A stretch of 64,000 nt of DNA, taken from assembly GCA_029204225.1 (NCBI GenBank), contig CM055103.1, forward strand, positions 24,054,163-24,118,162, read 5' to 3'. The stretch's first letter is position 1. Each line of letters begins with the position of its first letter. Both the position numbers and the translations under genes were made by a program. The DNA is from Diphasiastrum complanatum (taxonomy: Eukaryota; Streptophyta; Lycopodiopsida; Lycopodiales; Lycopodiaceae). Of this stretch, positions 1 through 9,994 are shown in pieces. The notes under the pieces are model-generated. The model made no database searches. It was not told the DNA's origin and was given only the letters and a program-made list of their open reading frames with translations.

Positions 1-83
1 GTTAACCATATAAGTGAGCCAATAAGACTCCTATAAAGAGTGATGTCCTCAATGGATTTTTCGTCATCTTTCATAGGAACTTT
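1..83 (-). pseudogene. Antisense copia reverse transcriptase fragment
   Basis: The reverse complement reads a copia RT/connection segment ending in EDITLYRSLIGSL. This is the same motif seen in copia-C near position 12430 (DITLFRQLIGSL). It belongs with the antisense YVDD-containing fragment at 5341-5530. The two pieces are one older copia, transcribed leftwards, into which copia-A was inserted. The frame is open here, but the fragment is cut by the window edge and by the copia-A junction. Confidence 0.75.
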
Positions 84-509
84 TAGGGTTAGAATTTGGT
101 GGGAAAGCCAAGTGGCCAAATAGGGCTTGGACCTGTTATAAAAGGATGTAACTCGTGGAGAGAGTAATCTTCTCTCTTCTCTATCTCATTTCATGCTTAT
201 ACATGGTTCTCTTGGGTTCTACTATCCATTGGTGCACTATCTTGGTGATTGCTTGCAATTCTATGTGTAGAATGATCTAAATTTGTTATTTTTGGATCCA
301 CACATGTGAAAGACAGCTTGCTGGTTTTGTATGGATAGCAACAGTACATAATCATTTCATTCAAGTTTGATCAAGTTCTATTGGTGTTTGCATCTCAATT
401 TGCGTGCAGATGCTAATTTTTCTACATTGGTGAGATTAGTAGTGTATTTCTCTTTCTAACCAAAGATCATTCAAGTAGATTGGATCTTAAGGATCTAAAC
501 TCTTTCACA
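84..509 (+). repeat. 5' LTR of copia-A, 5'-truncated
   Basis: Matches the last two-thirds of the 3' LTR at 4692-5340 and ends in TCTTTCACA directly before the primer site. About 220 bp of the U3 side is missing, and the LTR joins foreign RT sequence at about position 84. It keeps a TATA-like TATAAAAGG at 137-145 and a variant of the shared palindrome (CACACATGTG) near 299-308. Confidence 0.88.
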
Positions 510-521
510 TGGTATCAGAGC
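510..521 (+). other. Primer-binding site, tRNA-iMet type
   Basis: TGGTATCAGAGC lies immediately after the LTR end. This is the usual plant copia primer-binding site, complementary to the 3' end of initiator methionine tRNA. It fixes the LTR boundary and the + orientation of copia-A. Confidence 0.92.
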
Positions 522-1165
522 TTGTGTTTCAGGTTATTATGGAGAAAATCAGATCTATCAATGATTTGGTGAAGATATCAAGTCTAGAGCATGCTAGAGA
601 GGATTCTACACCAAAATCGGATTTTTTGCTTTTGTAGATTGGATCTTTTGTAGATCAAAACACTATTGTCAACTTGGGCATTTTCTTTGAAAAGAAGTGA
701 CCCAAGTGACATTTTTTCCAAATAGGTCAATATACTTGTTCAATTCCTGATTTTTGAATTCACATACTGGGTTTGGCCGATTTTTGGATCATTGGTTCAG
801 CCTAAGTGGTGGCTTATAGATTGCATATCAAATTTTCAGCATTTGCATGTAGATTTGGAATAGTCAATTTTTTGTGATTTTGTCAAAAGCCTAATTTTCA
901 TTGGATCTCTAGATAGTGAGGTTGCTGGACTTCATTTGAGTGTATTTCAATCTTAGGAAGTGGCAAAAGTCATTAGATTGAGGATAGATCATAGGTTGAT
1001 CAAGATTCCATGATTCTATGTGTTGATTTGCTTGGATAAATGCTAGAAGAGAATTTGTGAGATAGTTTCAAATCTTGGTGATTTCTTTTGAAAGCATTTG
1101 TTGTTGTTCAAAGGAGTGCTTTGTGCAATGAAGCAAGTTGAAAGAGAAGATCTGGTCATTGCTAC
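522..1165 (+). other. Copia-A untranslated leader
   Basis: T-rich sequence between the primer site and the gag start. I see no coding frame or RNA gene. The same leader, in reverse orientation, precedes gag in copia-D (about 37740-38317). Confidence 0.7.
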
Positions 1166-1789
1166 ATGGCAACCTCAATTGGAGTCATGTTGGAAGCCAA
1201 TGATAGGCTTACCTCAAGTAACTATTCATTGTGGAAAGTGAGGATGGATAAACTTCTTGAGATGAATGATGTTTTGGATATTGTTGTAGGTTTGGAGGAG
1301 AGACCAGCAACACAACAAGATCAATTGAGGTATGACAAGAGGGCCAAGAAAGCTCTACACATGATAAAGATTAATGCTACCAATGAACTTCTCAAGGAAG
1401 TTGGTAAGTGCACATCATCTTTGGAAGCTTGGAATTCATTGAAAAAGCTTTATGAATCCAAGTCTACTTCTACAGTGTTGACTCTAAGAATGCAAATCTT
1501 TTCTTGTTTGCAAAAAAATGAAGAAAGTCCAAGTACTTTTGTTCTGAGAATGAAAGCATTGAATGATGAGTTAGCTTGCATAGATGAAAGCATTAAGGAA
1601 GGAGAGCTTATTCAAGTGATTCTTAATGGCTTGTTGGATGCTCATGCTAACATTGTTCAAAGTATTGCTATTCAAAAGACTTTGCCAAGTTTGATGGATC
1701 TTCAAGAGATCTTGATCAATGAGGAATATAGGCTTCAAGCAAGAGGTGGATCTACATCAACACTTCAAGAGGATGCTATGTTCACATAG
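1166..1789 (+). CDS. gag: Copia-A gag (capsid), ended by an internal stop
   Basis: Encodes a copia Gag of the UBN2 / gag-polypeptide type, the structural protein of the cytoplasmic virus-like particle. Typical features are the N-terminal NYSLWKVRMDKLLE, the central LKKLYESK and the C-terminal LQEILINEEYRLQ. The ATG at 1166 follows the leader and matches the start region of the copia-C gag. The frame ends at a TAG at 1787-1789. The following zinc-knuckle, protease and integrase frame (1841-3622) is in the same frame, so a single nonsense codon splits what is normally one Gag-Pol protein. The related copies in copia-C and copia-D have no stop at this site. Without read-through, no pol product would be made. 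Confidence 0.88.
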   Translation: MATSIGVMLEANDRLTSSNYSLWKVRMDKLLEMNDVLDIVVGLEERPATQQDQLRYDKRAKKALHMIKINATNELLKEVGKCTSSLEAWNSLKKLYESKSTSTVLTLRMQIFSCLQKNEESPSTFVLRMKALNDELACIDESIKEGELIQVILNGLLDAHANIVQSIAIQKTLPSLMDLQEILINEEYRLQARGGSTSTLQEDAMFT

Positions 1790-1840
1790 GGCAAATTCAA
1801 GGGCAAAACCAAAAGTAAGTGGTCTAAAGGGCAAGATCAA

Positions 1841-3622
1841 GTGGATGCTTCTTCAAGTGGCAAAAAGAATGATAGATCAAAGCTCAAGTGCCTCTATTGT
1901 GGCATCAAAGGACACTTTGCAAGTGAGTGCTACAAGAAGAAGAGAGATCAAGGAGACAAGCAAGGTAATCTTACTCTTGATGAGGATGGTTTGGATGTTC
2001 AAGATGCAAATGATGATGCTTTTGTGATGTCTTCATGTATGCTTGCTAATGATGGAGAGCTAGATCCTTGGTGGATTGATAGTGGAGCAAGTTCACACAT
2101 GACCTTTCACAAAGAGTACTTCACTTCTTTGTTGGCATATGGAGATGACAAGAGGCTGATCTACACGGCCAATGATGGTGAGTGTGCAATCAAAGGGATT
2201 GGCACAATTCCTATTTCTCTCTCTACAAATAGGAATGTTCATTTGGATGATGTCTTGTTTATTCCATCTATTACCAAGAATTTGCTTAGTGTCAGTCAAA
2301 TGTTAAGTAAGGGCCTCAAGGTGGAGTTTGATGGAGATGCTTGTTTGATCAAAAGGAAGGATGTCTTGATTGGAAAAGGTACAAGGCAAGGGAAGTTGTT
2401 CAAACTTGATGATTGTGTTATTGCTAACCAAGTTGGATGTGTTTCAAGGGAGCAAATTTCTATTCAAGAGGTTTGGCACAAAAGGATGGGACACCTCAAC
2501 TTCAAGTCATTGGAGGTAATGTCAAGGAAGAAGGTTGTGATTGGTCTTCCAAGTTCCTTAAGAAATGACAAGCATGTTTGTGAGTCTTGTGCTTTGTCTA
2601 AGTCACATAGACTACCTTATACTAGATCTATTTCTAGATCTACAAAGCCTTTTCGACTTGTACATTCGGATATTCATGGATCTACAATTAGCAATAGTGG
2701 AGCTAAGATGTATGTAACATTCATTGATGATTTTAGTAGATTTTGTTGGATCTATCTACTAAAGATCAAGGATGAAGTGTATGATGTCTTTGTCAAGTTC
2801 AAGAATGCAAGGGAGAACCAATTTTCCACAACGATCAAGTGCTTGAGAGGCGACAATGGTGGTGAGTACATATCTAACAAGTTCAAGGCCTTTTGTGATG
2901 GGCATGGGATCAAGAGGGAGTATACAACATCAAGGACCCCACAACAAAATGGAGTGGCTGAAAGGAAGAATAGGACTTTATGTGAAAGTGCTAAAGCTAT
3001 GAGGTTAAGTGCTAGTCTTAACAAACCATTTTGGGATCAAGCTTTGTTGTGTGCCAATTTCTTGTGCAATAGGTGGCCGAGTGCTATTTTGGATGGAAGG
3101 ACACCTTTTGAGATGCTATTCAAGAGGAGGCCGAGTGTCAACTTTCTAAGAACCTTTGGATGCACATGCTATGTCAACATTACTCTTGATGATAGGACCA
3201 AGGAGGATCCAACTTCAAAAAGAGGTATTTTTGTTGGATATAGTGAGGTGAGTAAAGCCTACAAGGTTTACATTCCTTCTACTAACAAAGTGATTGCTGG
3301 TAGAGATGTCATTTTTGATGAGGGTAACATTCCAAAGGTGTCTTCAAGCATGATTGATGGTAGAGTGGATGGATCTAGCATTCTTGATGTTGATGAGAAG
3401 GATCCTACCTTGGATAGTGGTGATGATGGACCTTCATCAAGTCAAAAGCTAAGGAGAACATCAAGAAAAAGACAAGTACCTTCAAGGCTCACATATGATC
3501 AAAAGGGTAAGCAAGTAGTTTTTGGAAATTATGTTGCTTTCCTAACCTCTTTGGATGAGCCTACAAGTGTAGATCAAGCAAGGAAAGAAGAGGAGTGGAT
3601 CTTGAGTATCGATCTCTTATGA
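1841..3622 (+). CDS. pol: Copia-A nucleocapsid-protease-integrase
   Basis: In-frame continuation of gag. Residues 17-30 form a CCHC zinc knuckle (CLYCGIKGHFASEC) that binds RNA. WWIDSGASSHMT, with the catalytic Asp at about residue 80, is the retropepsin-type protease. VWHKRMGHLNF and CESCALSK are the HHCC zinc site of integrase. The DDE core shows HSDIHGS, RGDNGGEY and NGVAERKNR, with 35 residues between the second Asp and the Glu. The frame then passes the usual IN-RT linker and the first RT residues (ARKEEEW) before stopping at 3622. The RT core is missing. Integrase appears complete by motif, but the upstream TAG and missing RT leave the element non-autonomous. Confidence 0.88.
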   Translation: MDASSSGKKNDRSKLKCLYCGIKGHFASECYKKKRDQGDKQGNLTLDEDGLDVQDANDDAFVMSSCMLANDGELDPWWIDSGASSHMTFHKEYFTSLLAYGDDKRLIYTANDGECAIKGIGTIPISLSTNRNVHLDDVLFIPSITKNLLSVSQMLSKGLKVEFDGDACLIKRKDVLIGKGTRQGKLFKLDDCVIANQVGCVSREQISIQEVWHKRMGHLNFKSLEVMSRKKVVIGLPSSLRNDKHVCESCALSKSHRLPYTRSISRSTKPFRLVHSDIHGSTISNSGAKMYVTFIDDFSRFCWIYLLKIKDEVYDVFVKFKNARENQFSTTIKCLRGDNGGEYISNKFKAFCDGHGIKREYTTSRTPQQNGVAERKNRTLCESAKAMRLSASLNKPFWDQALLCANFLCNRWPSAILDGRTPFEMLFKRRPSVNFLRTFGCTCYVNITLDDRTKEDPTSKRGIFVGYSEVSKAYKVYIPSTNKVIAGRDVIFDEGNIPKVSSSMIDGRVDGSSILDVDEKDPTLDSGDDGPSSSQKLRRTSRKRQVPSRLTYDQKGKQVVFGNYVAFLTSLDEPTSVDQARKEEEWILSIDLL

Positions 3623-4488
3623 AGAGTGGAACATCTTTTGGAGGATCTTCTTGTGTACATGGAGCTATGCAAGTGGATGGATGTTATCTTGATGTAAAAT
3701 CAAGTATTGGATCTGAAAAAAGGTTTTGTTCAATGACTTTGATGATCAAGAGGTTGATCTCAAAACGCTTCAACTAGTCAAAAGGAAATTGGCAATTTGG
3801 AGCTAGTCAAGAGCATCAAATTGGCAAAGGTATTATGGATCTATTTTTACAGCATATTGAAGACTCAAGTAAGGTCAAAGGAGCACAAGGATGTGTTGTT
3901 CAAGTTTACTTTACTTGTTCTATCTCATGTTTGAGCAATTTCATGTGGATGTGTGCAAATTGTCAAGTTATGGTAAAACTAGCTACATTGGTGAGCATTG
4001 TTTTGATGTTGGATTTGTATTAGCATTCTTGGCTGATTTTGCTGATGGAAATGAAGCTATTGGAGGTTCATTATGTCACTCATTCATGGTTAAGTCATCA
4101 AGGTATGATGGTATTTTGAGGCAAGATGAAGATGGACGTTCATTCATGGAGTATCATGGTGGATACATGGCAACGAAAGACAAAGGAGGAGGAGACATGC
4201 AAGCAAAAGTTGATCACTCACATTTATTGTTTGTTTGATGTATTTTTCCAAAGAGTTAAGAGTTGGAAGCATGGTGGAATCATCTCATTTACATTCTATT
4301 TGATTCTTCATGTTCTAGTCACATTTTTACATGTAAAATGGATGTAAGATGGCATCCCAAGTGGACACTATTCTCTATATTAATTGTGATTGCTTCTATT
4401 TTGAGTATTACATGATCATTGAAAGGAGGTCTATTCTTAGGAAGAAGATCATTCTTATGATGGATCAAAGTTCTATTGTCAAAAACTA
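3623..4488 (+). pseudogene. Decayed copy of the extra copia-D frame, in place of RT
   Basis: Where RT should lie, this stretch aligns with the second half of the 515-codon frame of copia-D (33708-35255, opposite strand). Matches include IEDSSKVKGA and EAIGGSLCHSFM, recovered only by switching among three frames. It holds several stops and frameshifts. Two copies in different positions share this insert between integrase and the RNase H tail, so it is a property of the lineage and not a chance junction. I recognise no known domain. Confidence 0.75.
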
Positions 4489-4696
4489 TGCTAGGAGCAA
4501 GCATATTGAGATACAATATCATTTTCTGTGGAAGCGAGTCATTGCAAAGGAGGTGGAACTTCAGCATGTGTCTTCAAGGGAATGTGTAGCTGATATTTTC
4601 ACCAAAGCATTGGGAAAAGACTTGTTCATGAAGCATAGGACTTCACTTGGAGCATTATCAAAGTCTATGCTAAAACTAGTTGAAGAGGGAGTGTGA
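4489..4696 (+). pseudogene. Copia RNase H C-terminal tail
   Basis: Reads RSKHIEIQYHF, ECVADIFTKAL and LVEEGV, the typical end of copia RNase H, which removes the RNA strand during reverse transcription. It is only about 70 codons, so the catalytic part is absent. The stop overlaps the first bases of the 3' LTR, as it does in copia-D. The frame is open from 4349, but the upstream residues are not RNase H. Confidence 0.82.
4681..4691 (+). other. Polypurine tract of copia-A
   Basis: TGAAGAGGGAG abuts the TGTGAAAGA start of the 3' LTR. It is the expected primer for plus-strand DNA synthesis. Confidence 0.8.
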
Positions 4697-5340
4697 AAGA
4701 TTCAACTAGTTTCATCACATTTTGCAATATTTTCATATTTGGCATATTGAGACCAAAACTTGTTTTAGACTTAGAGGTTGACTTTTCAAAGTTCATTAGT
4801 CTAAATTTCATTTCAATAGACACTTTTTGAAAGTGTGGGAAAGTTAGAATGCGAGTTTGAGTAGATTCAATTTGAATAGTTGGGTACATTGAACCTAGAC
4901 CCAAAATTAGTAGGGTTAGCATTTTGGTGGGAAAACCAAGTGGCCAAATAGGGTTTGGACCTGTTATAAAAGGATGTAACTCATGGAGGGAGTAATCTTC
5001 TCTCTTCTCTATCTCATTTCATGCTTATCCATGGTTCTCTTGGGTTCTACTATCCATTGGTGCACTATCTTGGTGATTGCTTGCAATTCTATGTGTAGAA
5101 TGAACTATATTTGCTATTTTTGGATCCACACGTGTGAAATACAGTAGCTTGCTGGTTTTGTATGGACAACAATAGTATATAATCATTTCATTCAAGTTTG
5201 ATCAAGTTCTATTGGTGTTTGCATCTCAATTTGTGTGTAGATGCTGATTTTTCTACATTGGTGAGATTGGTTCTGTATTTCTCTTTCTAACCAAAGATCA
5301 TTCAAGTAGATTGGATCTTAAGGATCTGAAATCTTTCACA
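4692..5340 (+). repeat. 3' LTR of copia-A
   Basis: A 649-bp LTR with a perfect 9-bp terminal inversion, TGTGAAAGA at the start and TCTTTCACA at the end. It contains TATAAAAGG at 4965-4973 and the palindromic block CACACGTGTG at about 5127-5136. The 3' flank is antisense copia RT. Confidence 0.93.
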
Positions 5341-5530
5341 AAAAGTGCATATCTACTTTGACTTATAAAGGCTTGACCCTTCCAAAAATCAATTTCAAGG
5401 CCTAAAATATAGTGAAGAACTCCTATGTCCTGCATCACTACCAAGTGCATGCTTAGCTATTTCAACTAGCTTCTCATTATTTTCACAAAGAATGATATCA
5501 TCTACATAGATGAGAAGAATAACTGGTCAA
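5341..5530 (-). pseudogene. Antisense copia RT fragment with YVDD box
   Basis: The reverse complement reads LLIYVDDIILCENNEKLVEIA, as two overlapping short motifs of the copia RT active site, and continues to FISQSRYALF. It is contiguous in protein order with the fragment at 1-83 once copia-A is removed. About 20 residues between the two pieces are missing, consistent with a deletion at the 5' copia-A junction. Confidence 0.8.
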
Positions 5531-6800
5531 AATTCATGGTTTTTTGATGTTTTTTAGACTAATTTTGGGGTAGATCTCAAAATTCTCAGCCAAGAATTGG
5601 TATGGACATTTTCAGAGATGTAATGAAACTGTCCCTAAGCTGTCATGAAGTTTGGTAGGGATTAGACACCATTAGAAGGCTTAAAACATTCAAAAATAGT
5701 GTATTTTTTATGATTTTTTAGCTTGAATACCTCTCAATTGGGGGTCTGAACCTGTTGGTTCTTGTTACAAATTGAAAGATATGTTGGATTGCCTTTGATT
5801 TGAGCCATCATGCATCCAATTTGGATAGATGTGCATTGGACACCAACATATTGTAGTTTTGCTTGTTGAAGGAGGCCAAAAATGCATTTTTTGCATGATC
5901 TGAGCTTATGATTGCTTGCTGGACCTGTTAGAAGTTTCTATGCCTCTCTAATGAACCTTAGTAGAGTGCTTGTAACCTTTGATCCAAGGCTTTTTGGGCT
6001 AGGATGTGTTTTTTGATGATACCTCTCCACAAAATTGCGCCCTCCTACCTGTTTTTCCAGCATTTAATGCTCACAAGTGTGAAGCCAGGGGTGCAGGGTG
6101 ACATGGAAACTGCCTTGTAGACCCACTCTCCCTCTGTATTGTGCTTTATAGCGACCAATTTGGTGTCCTGTAGAGAAAGTTATGGCCATCTAAAGTTTGG
6201 CAATTTTTGAGCTAAAATTTGCAAAATTTCGGAATTGTTCTGATGCATGCATGCATGCATGCTTGTGAATCAGTATAGTGCTTTCCTGTTAATGGAAATG
6301 TATGGATAGACCTATAGGCATGCTTAAAAGCATGTTGCATGCGTAACCAGTGATTTTGATCAGTAGAATTCTTGCATGTGACTATTTTTGGCAATTCTAG
6401 TTCAAAAAGTAGATTTCCTAGCAACTAGGCTATTTACGAAAAAAAATTACTTTTTTTGAAAAAGTCAGTGGATGTCAAGTCAGTTTTATGCAAGATCTTT
6501 CGAAACGATATCGATTTGAGACAGTGCTTGTGTTTTTGCAAAATCGATCTGATTAATCGATTTTCACAGTTGGTCCATTTCGAACGGATTTCGAAAATCT
6601 TAATTTTTCGTTAAAGTCAGTGGTTGGTCATAAAAAGTTGTTGTTGCTTAATTGTTCTGATATTGATTTTGCGAAAGTTTGCTCAAACGAGTGAAAGACC
6701 TTGCTGAATGATATCAGCCAGTTATGAAGGTTTTGAACGTTATTGGTTGATGATTGGATCTTGACTAATTTAAGCAAATTTTGCATGTAAGAAAATCAAT
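5531..6800. other. No gene recognised; probable leader of chromovirus B
   Basis: No convincing frame. The part next to 6801 is probably the untranslated leader of the chromovirus. A short ATGC-repeat run (ATGCATGCATGC) occurs near 6243. I found no 5' LTR matching the 3' LTR at 9982. Confidence 0.5.
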
Positions 6801-7480
6801 ATGTCAGACGATAATGCAAATGCAGCTCTCGATGGTCAGGTGCCAATGCCTACCTATTTGCAAATTTGTCAGTCATTAAGCCAAGCGCTTAATGAGATAA
6901 ACAACAGGAACACTTTACGTGATCAACAAATGGAAGTACTGTTAAATCAAGTGAGAGCTTTGTCTGCTCCAAATTTGGGCTTTTAGCCTGAACCATTTTT
7001 GGGGAAAAAGAAAGAGAAGACACCTGAAATTGTGGATGACTGGTTAGCGAAGTGGACCGGTTATTTTAATCTACACGGAATTCCTGAGGAGAAAAAGATA
7101 GAGAGCATTATTCTGTTCTTCCATGGTAAAGCTTTGTCGTGGTGGCGTGATTTACAACCTAAACCTACCACATGGGACAAGTTTATGGAGGTATTCAGAA
7201 AGTCGTTTGTGGTTGTGGACGCCTCATATTTTTACCAAAGATTTGTGAATTGCAAAATGGGTACTCATAGTTTGGACTCGTACCTACAAGATTTATGGAT
7301 TTGTGGAATAAAGTCCCCTCATTCGATACAAAACTGGCACTATGGCAGTTTATCCTAGGTCTGCCTGCAGATTATCAGAATGAGTGTAAGCGTAACGTGC
7401 TTCAGACCTTTGATGATGTAGTTCGTGTCATGAAAGCGTACGACTCCATGGTGGTGGTTCTTACAACAGTACTACAGTGA
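6801..7480 (+). pseudogene. gag: Chromovirus B gag, broken
   Basis: Encodes a Ty3/gypsy Gag (retrotransposon-gag family), the capsid protein. WLAKWTGYFNLHGIPEEKK, SWWRDLQPKP and FVNCKMGTHSLDSYL are the usual helices. A TAG ends the first frame at 6984-6986, and the same frame continues. A frameshift near 7290-7300 moves the rest to another frame (QFILGLPADYQNECKR). No zinc knuckle follows, because the sequence runs into an unrelated repeat at about 7475. Confidence 0.78.
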
Positions 7481-7580
7481 AACAAGTTGTTAGTTATGCC
7501 ACATCATACTGGATGTGACCCGAAAGTAACTAATATCCTTGTGAGGCCCAGAACACACTAAATGGAGTTAGTACAAGGTT
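7475..7580 (+). repeat. Displaced piece of chromovirus LTR
   Basis: About 105 bp (TTAGTTATGCCAC, CTAATATCCTTGTGAGGCCC, TGGAGTTAGTACAAGGTT) repeats the 3' LTR segment at about 10040-10147. It lies inside the element, between gag and RT. This suggests an LTR-LTR rearrangement or template switching. Confidence 0.7.
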
Positions 7581-7603
7581 GTAGAGGACAACGAAATACA
7601 TTT

Positions 7604-7786
7604 CTACTTTCTGTTGTTCCAAGAAATGGGTCCTAAGGCAAGGAAACAGATATACCCAGACGTGGATTTTCTGGTATCAATGTCTCCTACCCAATCAAAA
7701 TCTGTATAGGTAACTAGTGTAAGTGCATCATTTGTGTTTCCATTATAGTGCAAGGCATAGTGCCTCGTCGTTTGAATGTACCTCAT
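7604..7786 (-). pseudogene. Antisense copia RNase H fragment
   Basis: The reverse complement reads MRYIQTTRHYALHY, YTDFDWVGDIDTRKSTSGY and GPISWNNRK, a classic copia RNase H block with its catalytic Asp region. It is foreign to the surrounding chromovirus and in the opposite orientation. It is an isolated 60-codon scrap with no LTR of its own in view. Confidence 0.8.
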
Positions 7787-7899
7787 TGATCGTTGCGGAG
7801 CCTTCTAATGTTGTAGGCCTGGATTGGACATATATTGTGACGGTGTGCTTACCGCATAGGCTAGATATCAGTTTTAAGATTTACAGTCTGCTTCAAAAG

Positions 7900-8460
7900 A
7901 TTTATTGAGAATTATGTAAGGTAGCAGCTCCACTTAGTAATCTGACAAAAGTATAAAAAGAAAAGGAGGAATCAACCTAGTCTACCAGTTGTTTGGAACG
8001 AGGAATTGAATCAGTGTTTTGAGAAACTTAAAACATTGGTTGTTTTAGATCCCGTGTCACACATTGCAATCCAGAATTACCTTATGTCGTGAGAACGGAC
8101 AAGTGATATTGCAATTGGAACAGTTCTATTACAAATGGATAGGCCACTAGTGTTTGAAAGCAAAAAAATCACTATTCCTCAATTGCGTTATACTACACAT
8201 GAAAAGGAATTGTTTGCAGTAATGCATGCACTTAAAACCTAGAGACACTACTTGTATGGTACTAAGTTTATAGTGTATACGGATCACCAGCCTCTTAAGT
8301 ATTTTTGCAATCAACATGATCTTTGAGGGAGGAAAGCTCGAAGGGCTGAATTGATGCAAGAATTCGATCATGAAATCCATTACATAAGAGGCAGCTCTAA
8401 TCAAGTTGCAGTTGCTCTTAGTCGGATCGGTGAACTGAATGAGTTGTCATTCACCCAAAT
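7900..8460 (+). pseudogene. Chromovirus B RT C-terminus and RNase H remnant
   Basis: After frameshifts and stops the residues read FESKKITIPQLRYTTHEKE, LFAVMHALK, IVYTDHQPLKYFCNQ and MQEFDHEIHYIRGSSNQV. These are the gypsy RNase H domain that degrades template RNA. The RT palm, including the YxDD box, is not recoverable upstream, where the sequence is interrupted by the repeat at 7475 and the copia fragment at 7604. Confidence 0.78.
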
Positions 8461-8659
8461 TTCCACGGATCTATAGCTTTTGCTGAGAGGAAAATATGAA
8501 ATAAATTCTCATTTTGGTCATATTTGGAACATTGTTCAGATTGGAAGAAATGTGGACAGTGTTGAGGCGAGTTCACAGGGGACTCAACTAACAAAGAAAG
8601 ATAAGAAGATTGTGGGACAATTTACCATTTGAGATGGATTGCTATTTCAAAATGAGAAA

Positions 8660-9560
8660 GTTTTGTGTACCTAGGAGGAGCTCAAACACAAGATTTTGTT
8701 TGAATGTCATGACATACCCTGTGTAGGACATCTCGGTATGCACAGGACTTTGGACTTGGTTAAAAGGGAGTTTTATTGGCCAAAACACAAACCATATGTT
8801 GAGTCATATGTGATTAAATGCAAGCCATGTCAACAAGGCTGAACACCATAAGACTAGTGGTTTGTTGCATCCGTTAGATATCCCTGATAAGTGATGAGAA
8901 AACATATCTATGGATTTTGTAGTTGGACTTTCAAAGACCCAACAACAAAATGATTCTATTTGGGTGCAGTTGATCGGTTAACTAATTTAGCTGCTTTCAT
9001 ACCAGTTAAGTCAACTATAAAGGCTTCTGAATTAGCCCAGATCTTTGTTGAAAGATTAATGTGGTTGTATGGTCTGCCAAGTAGCATTATTAGTGATAGA
9101 GATCCTAAGTTTACAGGTCACTTATGGTCATCAGTATTCCATAAACTGGAAACTTCCTTGAGTTTAAATTCTTCTGATCATCTTGAATCAGATGGCTAGA
9201 CAGAAAGGACTAATCAAACTATGGAAGATATTTTGAGGACATACGTTTCTCACAGGTTATCTCATTGGGAAGATTACATCCCGCTAGCTGAGTTTGCATA
9301 CAAGAGTAGAAAATATTTAGCTACAGGTTACAGTCCTTTTATGCTTATGTATGGTTTTCAACCTAGATCTCCAGTAAATGTGGAGACAAAATCTGTTAAG
9401 ATCCAGAACGTTGTTGATTTCCTGCATGATATGCAAAAGATGTTGCAAGTGGCTAAGGATAGTATCTGAAGTGCTCAGGATAGAAATAAGCACTATGCCG
9501 ATCTTAAGAGATCTCCCAGAGATTTTAAAGTTGATGACTGAGTATATCTTAGGATTCCAA
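8660..9560 (+). pseudogene. Chromovirus B integrase, broken
   Basis: Reads the HHCC module (LFECHDIPCVGHLGMHRTL, CKPCQQG), then a core with SMDFVVGL, SDRDPKFTGHLW and a degraded region before MEDILRTYVSHRLSHWEDY. The core continues to LAEFAYKSRKYLATGYSPF. Several stops interrupt it (for example at 9197-9199 and 9467-9469). Integrase normally inserts the cDNA into the genome; this copy cannot encode a whole protein. Confidence 0.8.
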
Positions 9561-9574
9561 AAGATTCTAAGACA

Positions 9575-9994
9575 TTGCATACAAGGAAGCATTATAAACT
9601 GTCTACCCGTTTATGTGGACTGTTCAAGGTTGTACGAAGAATGGGTTCTATGGTGTATGAACTCGATCTTCAAGGAAAATCGGCTGCACACCCAGTATTT
9701 CATGTAAGTTGTTTGAAACTAAGTTTACATGAAGGTGATACAGTTGGGTCAGATGAGGATTTATCCCATTTGAAAGATTTGTCACTTAGTGTACCTTTGG
9801 AACTTGAGAAAGTGCTCAGAATCAGAGATAAGCAATTGAGAAATTGTTCTATCTCTGAGTGCTTAATTCGGTGGAAAGTTCATACTGAGGATGATGATTT
9901 GTGGGAGAGAGTTGATAGCATGAATAAGAATTTTCCTAAGTGCAGGTTCTACAGACAAGAGCAGTTCAAGGGGGGAAGAATGTCATTTCCATGA
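9575..9994 (+). CDS. Chromovirus integrase C-terminus with chromodomain-like tail
   Basis: An open 139-codon stretch of the integrase C-terminal region (HYKLSTRLCGLFKVVRRMG, HPVFHVSCLKLSLHEGD). It is followed by LEKVLRIRDKQLR and LIRWKVHTEDDDLWERV, resembling the chromodomain of plant chromoviruses, which targets integration to particular chromatin. It ends across the LTR start. It is a remnant of the broken upstream frame, not an independent gene. Confidence 0.72.
   Translation: MHTRKHYKLSTRLCGLFKVVRRMGSMVYELDLQGKSAAHPVFHVSCLKLSLHEGDTVGSDEDLSHLKDLSLSVPLELEKVLRIRDKQLRNCSISECLIRWKVHTEDDDLWERVDSMNKNFPKCRFYRQEQFKGGRMSFP

Larger units (their letters stand above)
84..5340 (+). mobile_element. Copia-A: RT-less Ty1/copia retrotransposon
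   Basis: A copia element with a truncated 5' LTR (84-509), an initiator-Met primer site (510-521), gag, zinc knuckle, protease and integrase, a non-standard decayed segment (3623-4488), an RNase H tail, a purine tract and a complete 3' LTR (4692-5340). Integrase is followed by only a few residues of the RT start (ARKEEEW), after which the reading frame ends. The RT core, including a YVDD motif, is absent. No target-site duplication can be tested because the 5' junction is deleted. The LTR and gag families match copia-D on the other strand. Confidence 0.88.

Noticed and set aside
510-521. tRNA-like match (TGGTATCAGAGC and variants at several places)
   Set aside because: Only 12 bases complementary to tRNA 3' ends, each placed inside an LTR; no cloverleaf. 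These are primer-binding sites.
9317-9592. Minus-strand 91-codon frame
   Set aside because: Antisense shadow of the chromovirus integrase, whose motifs are clear on the plus strand.
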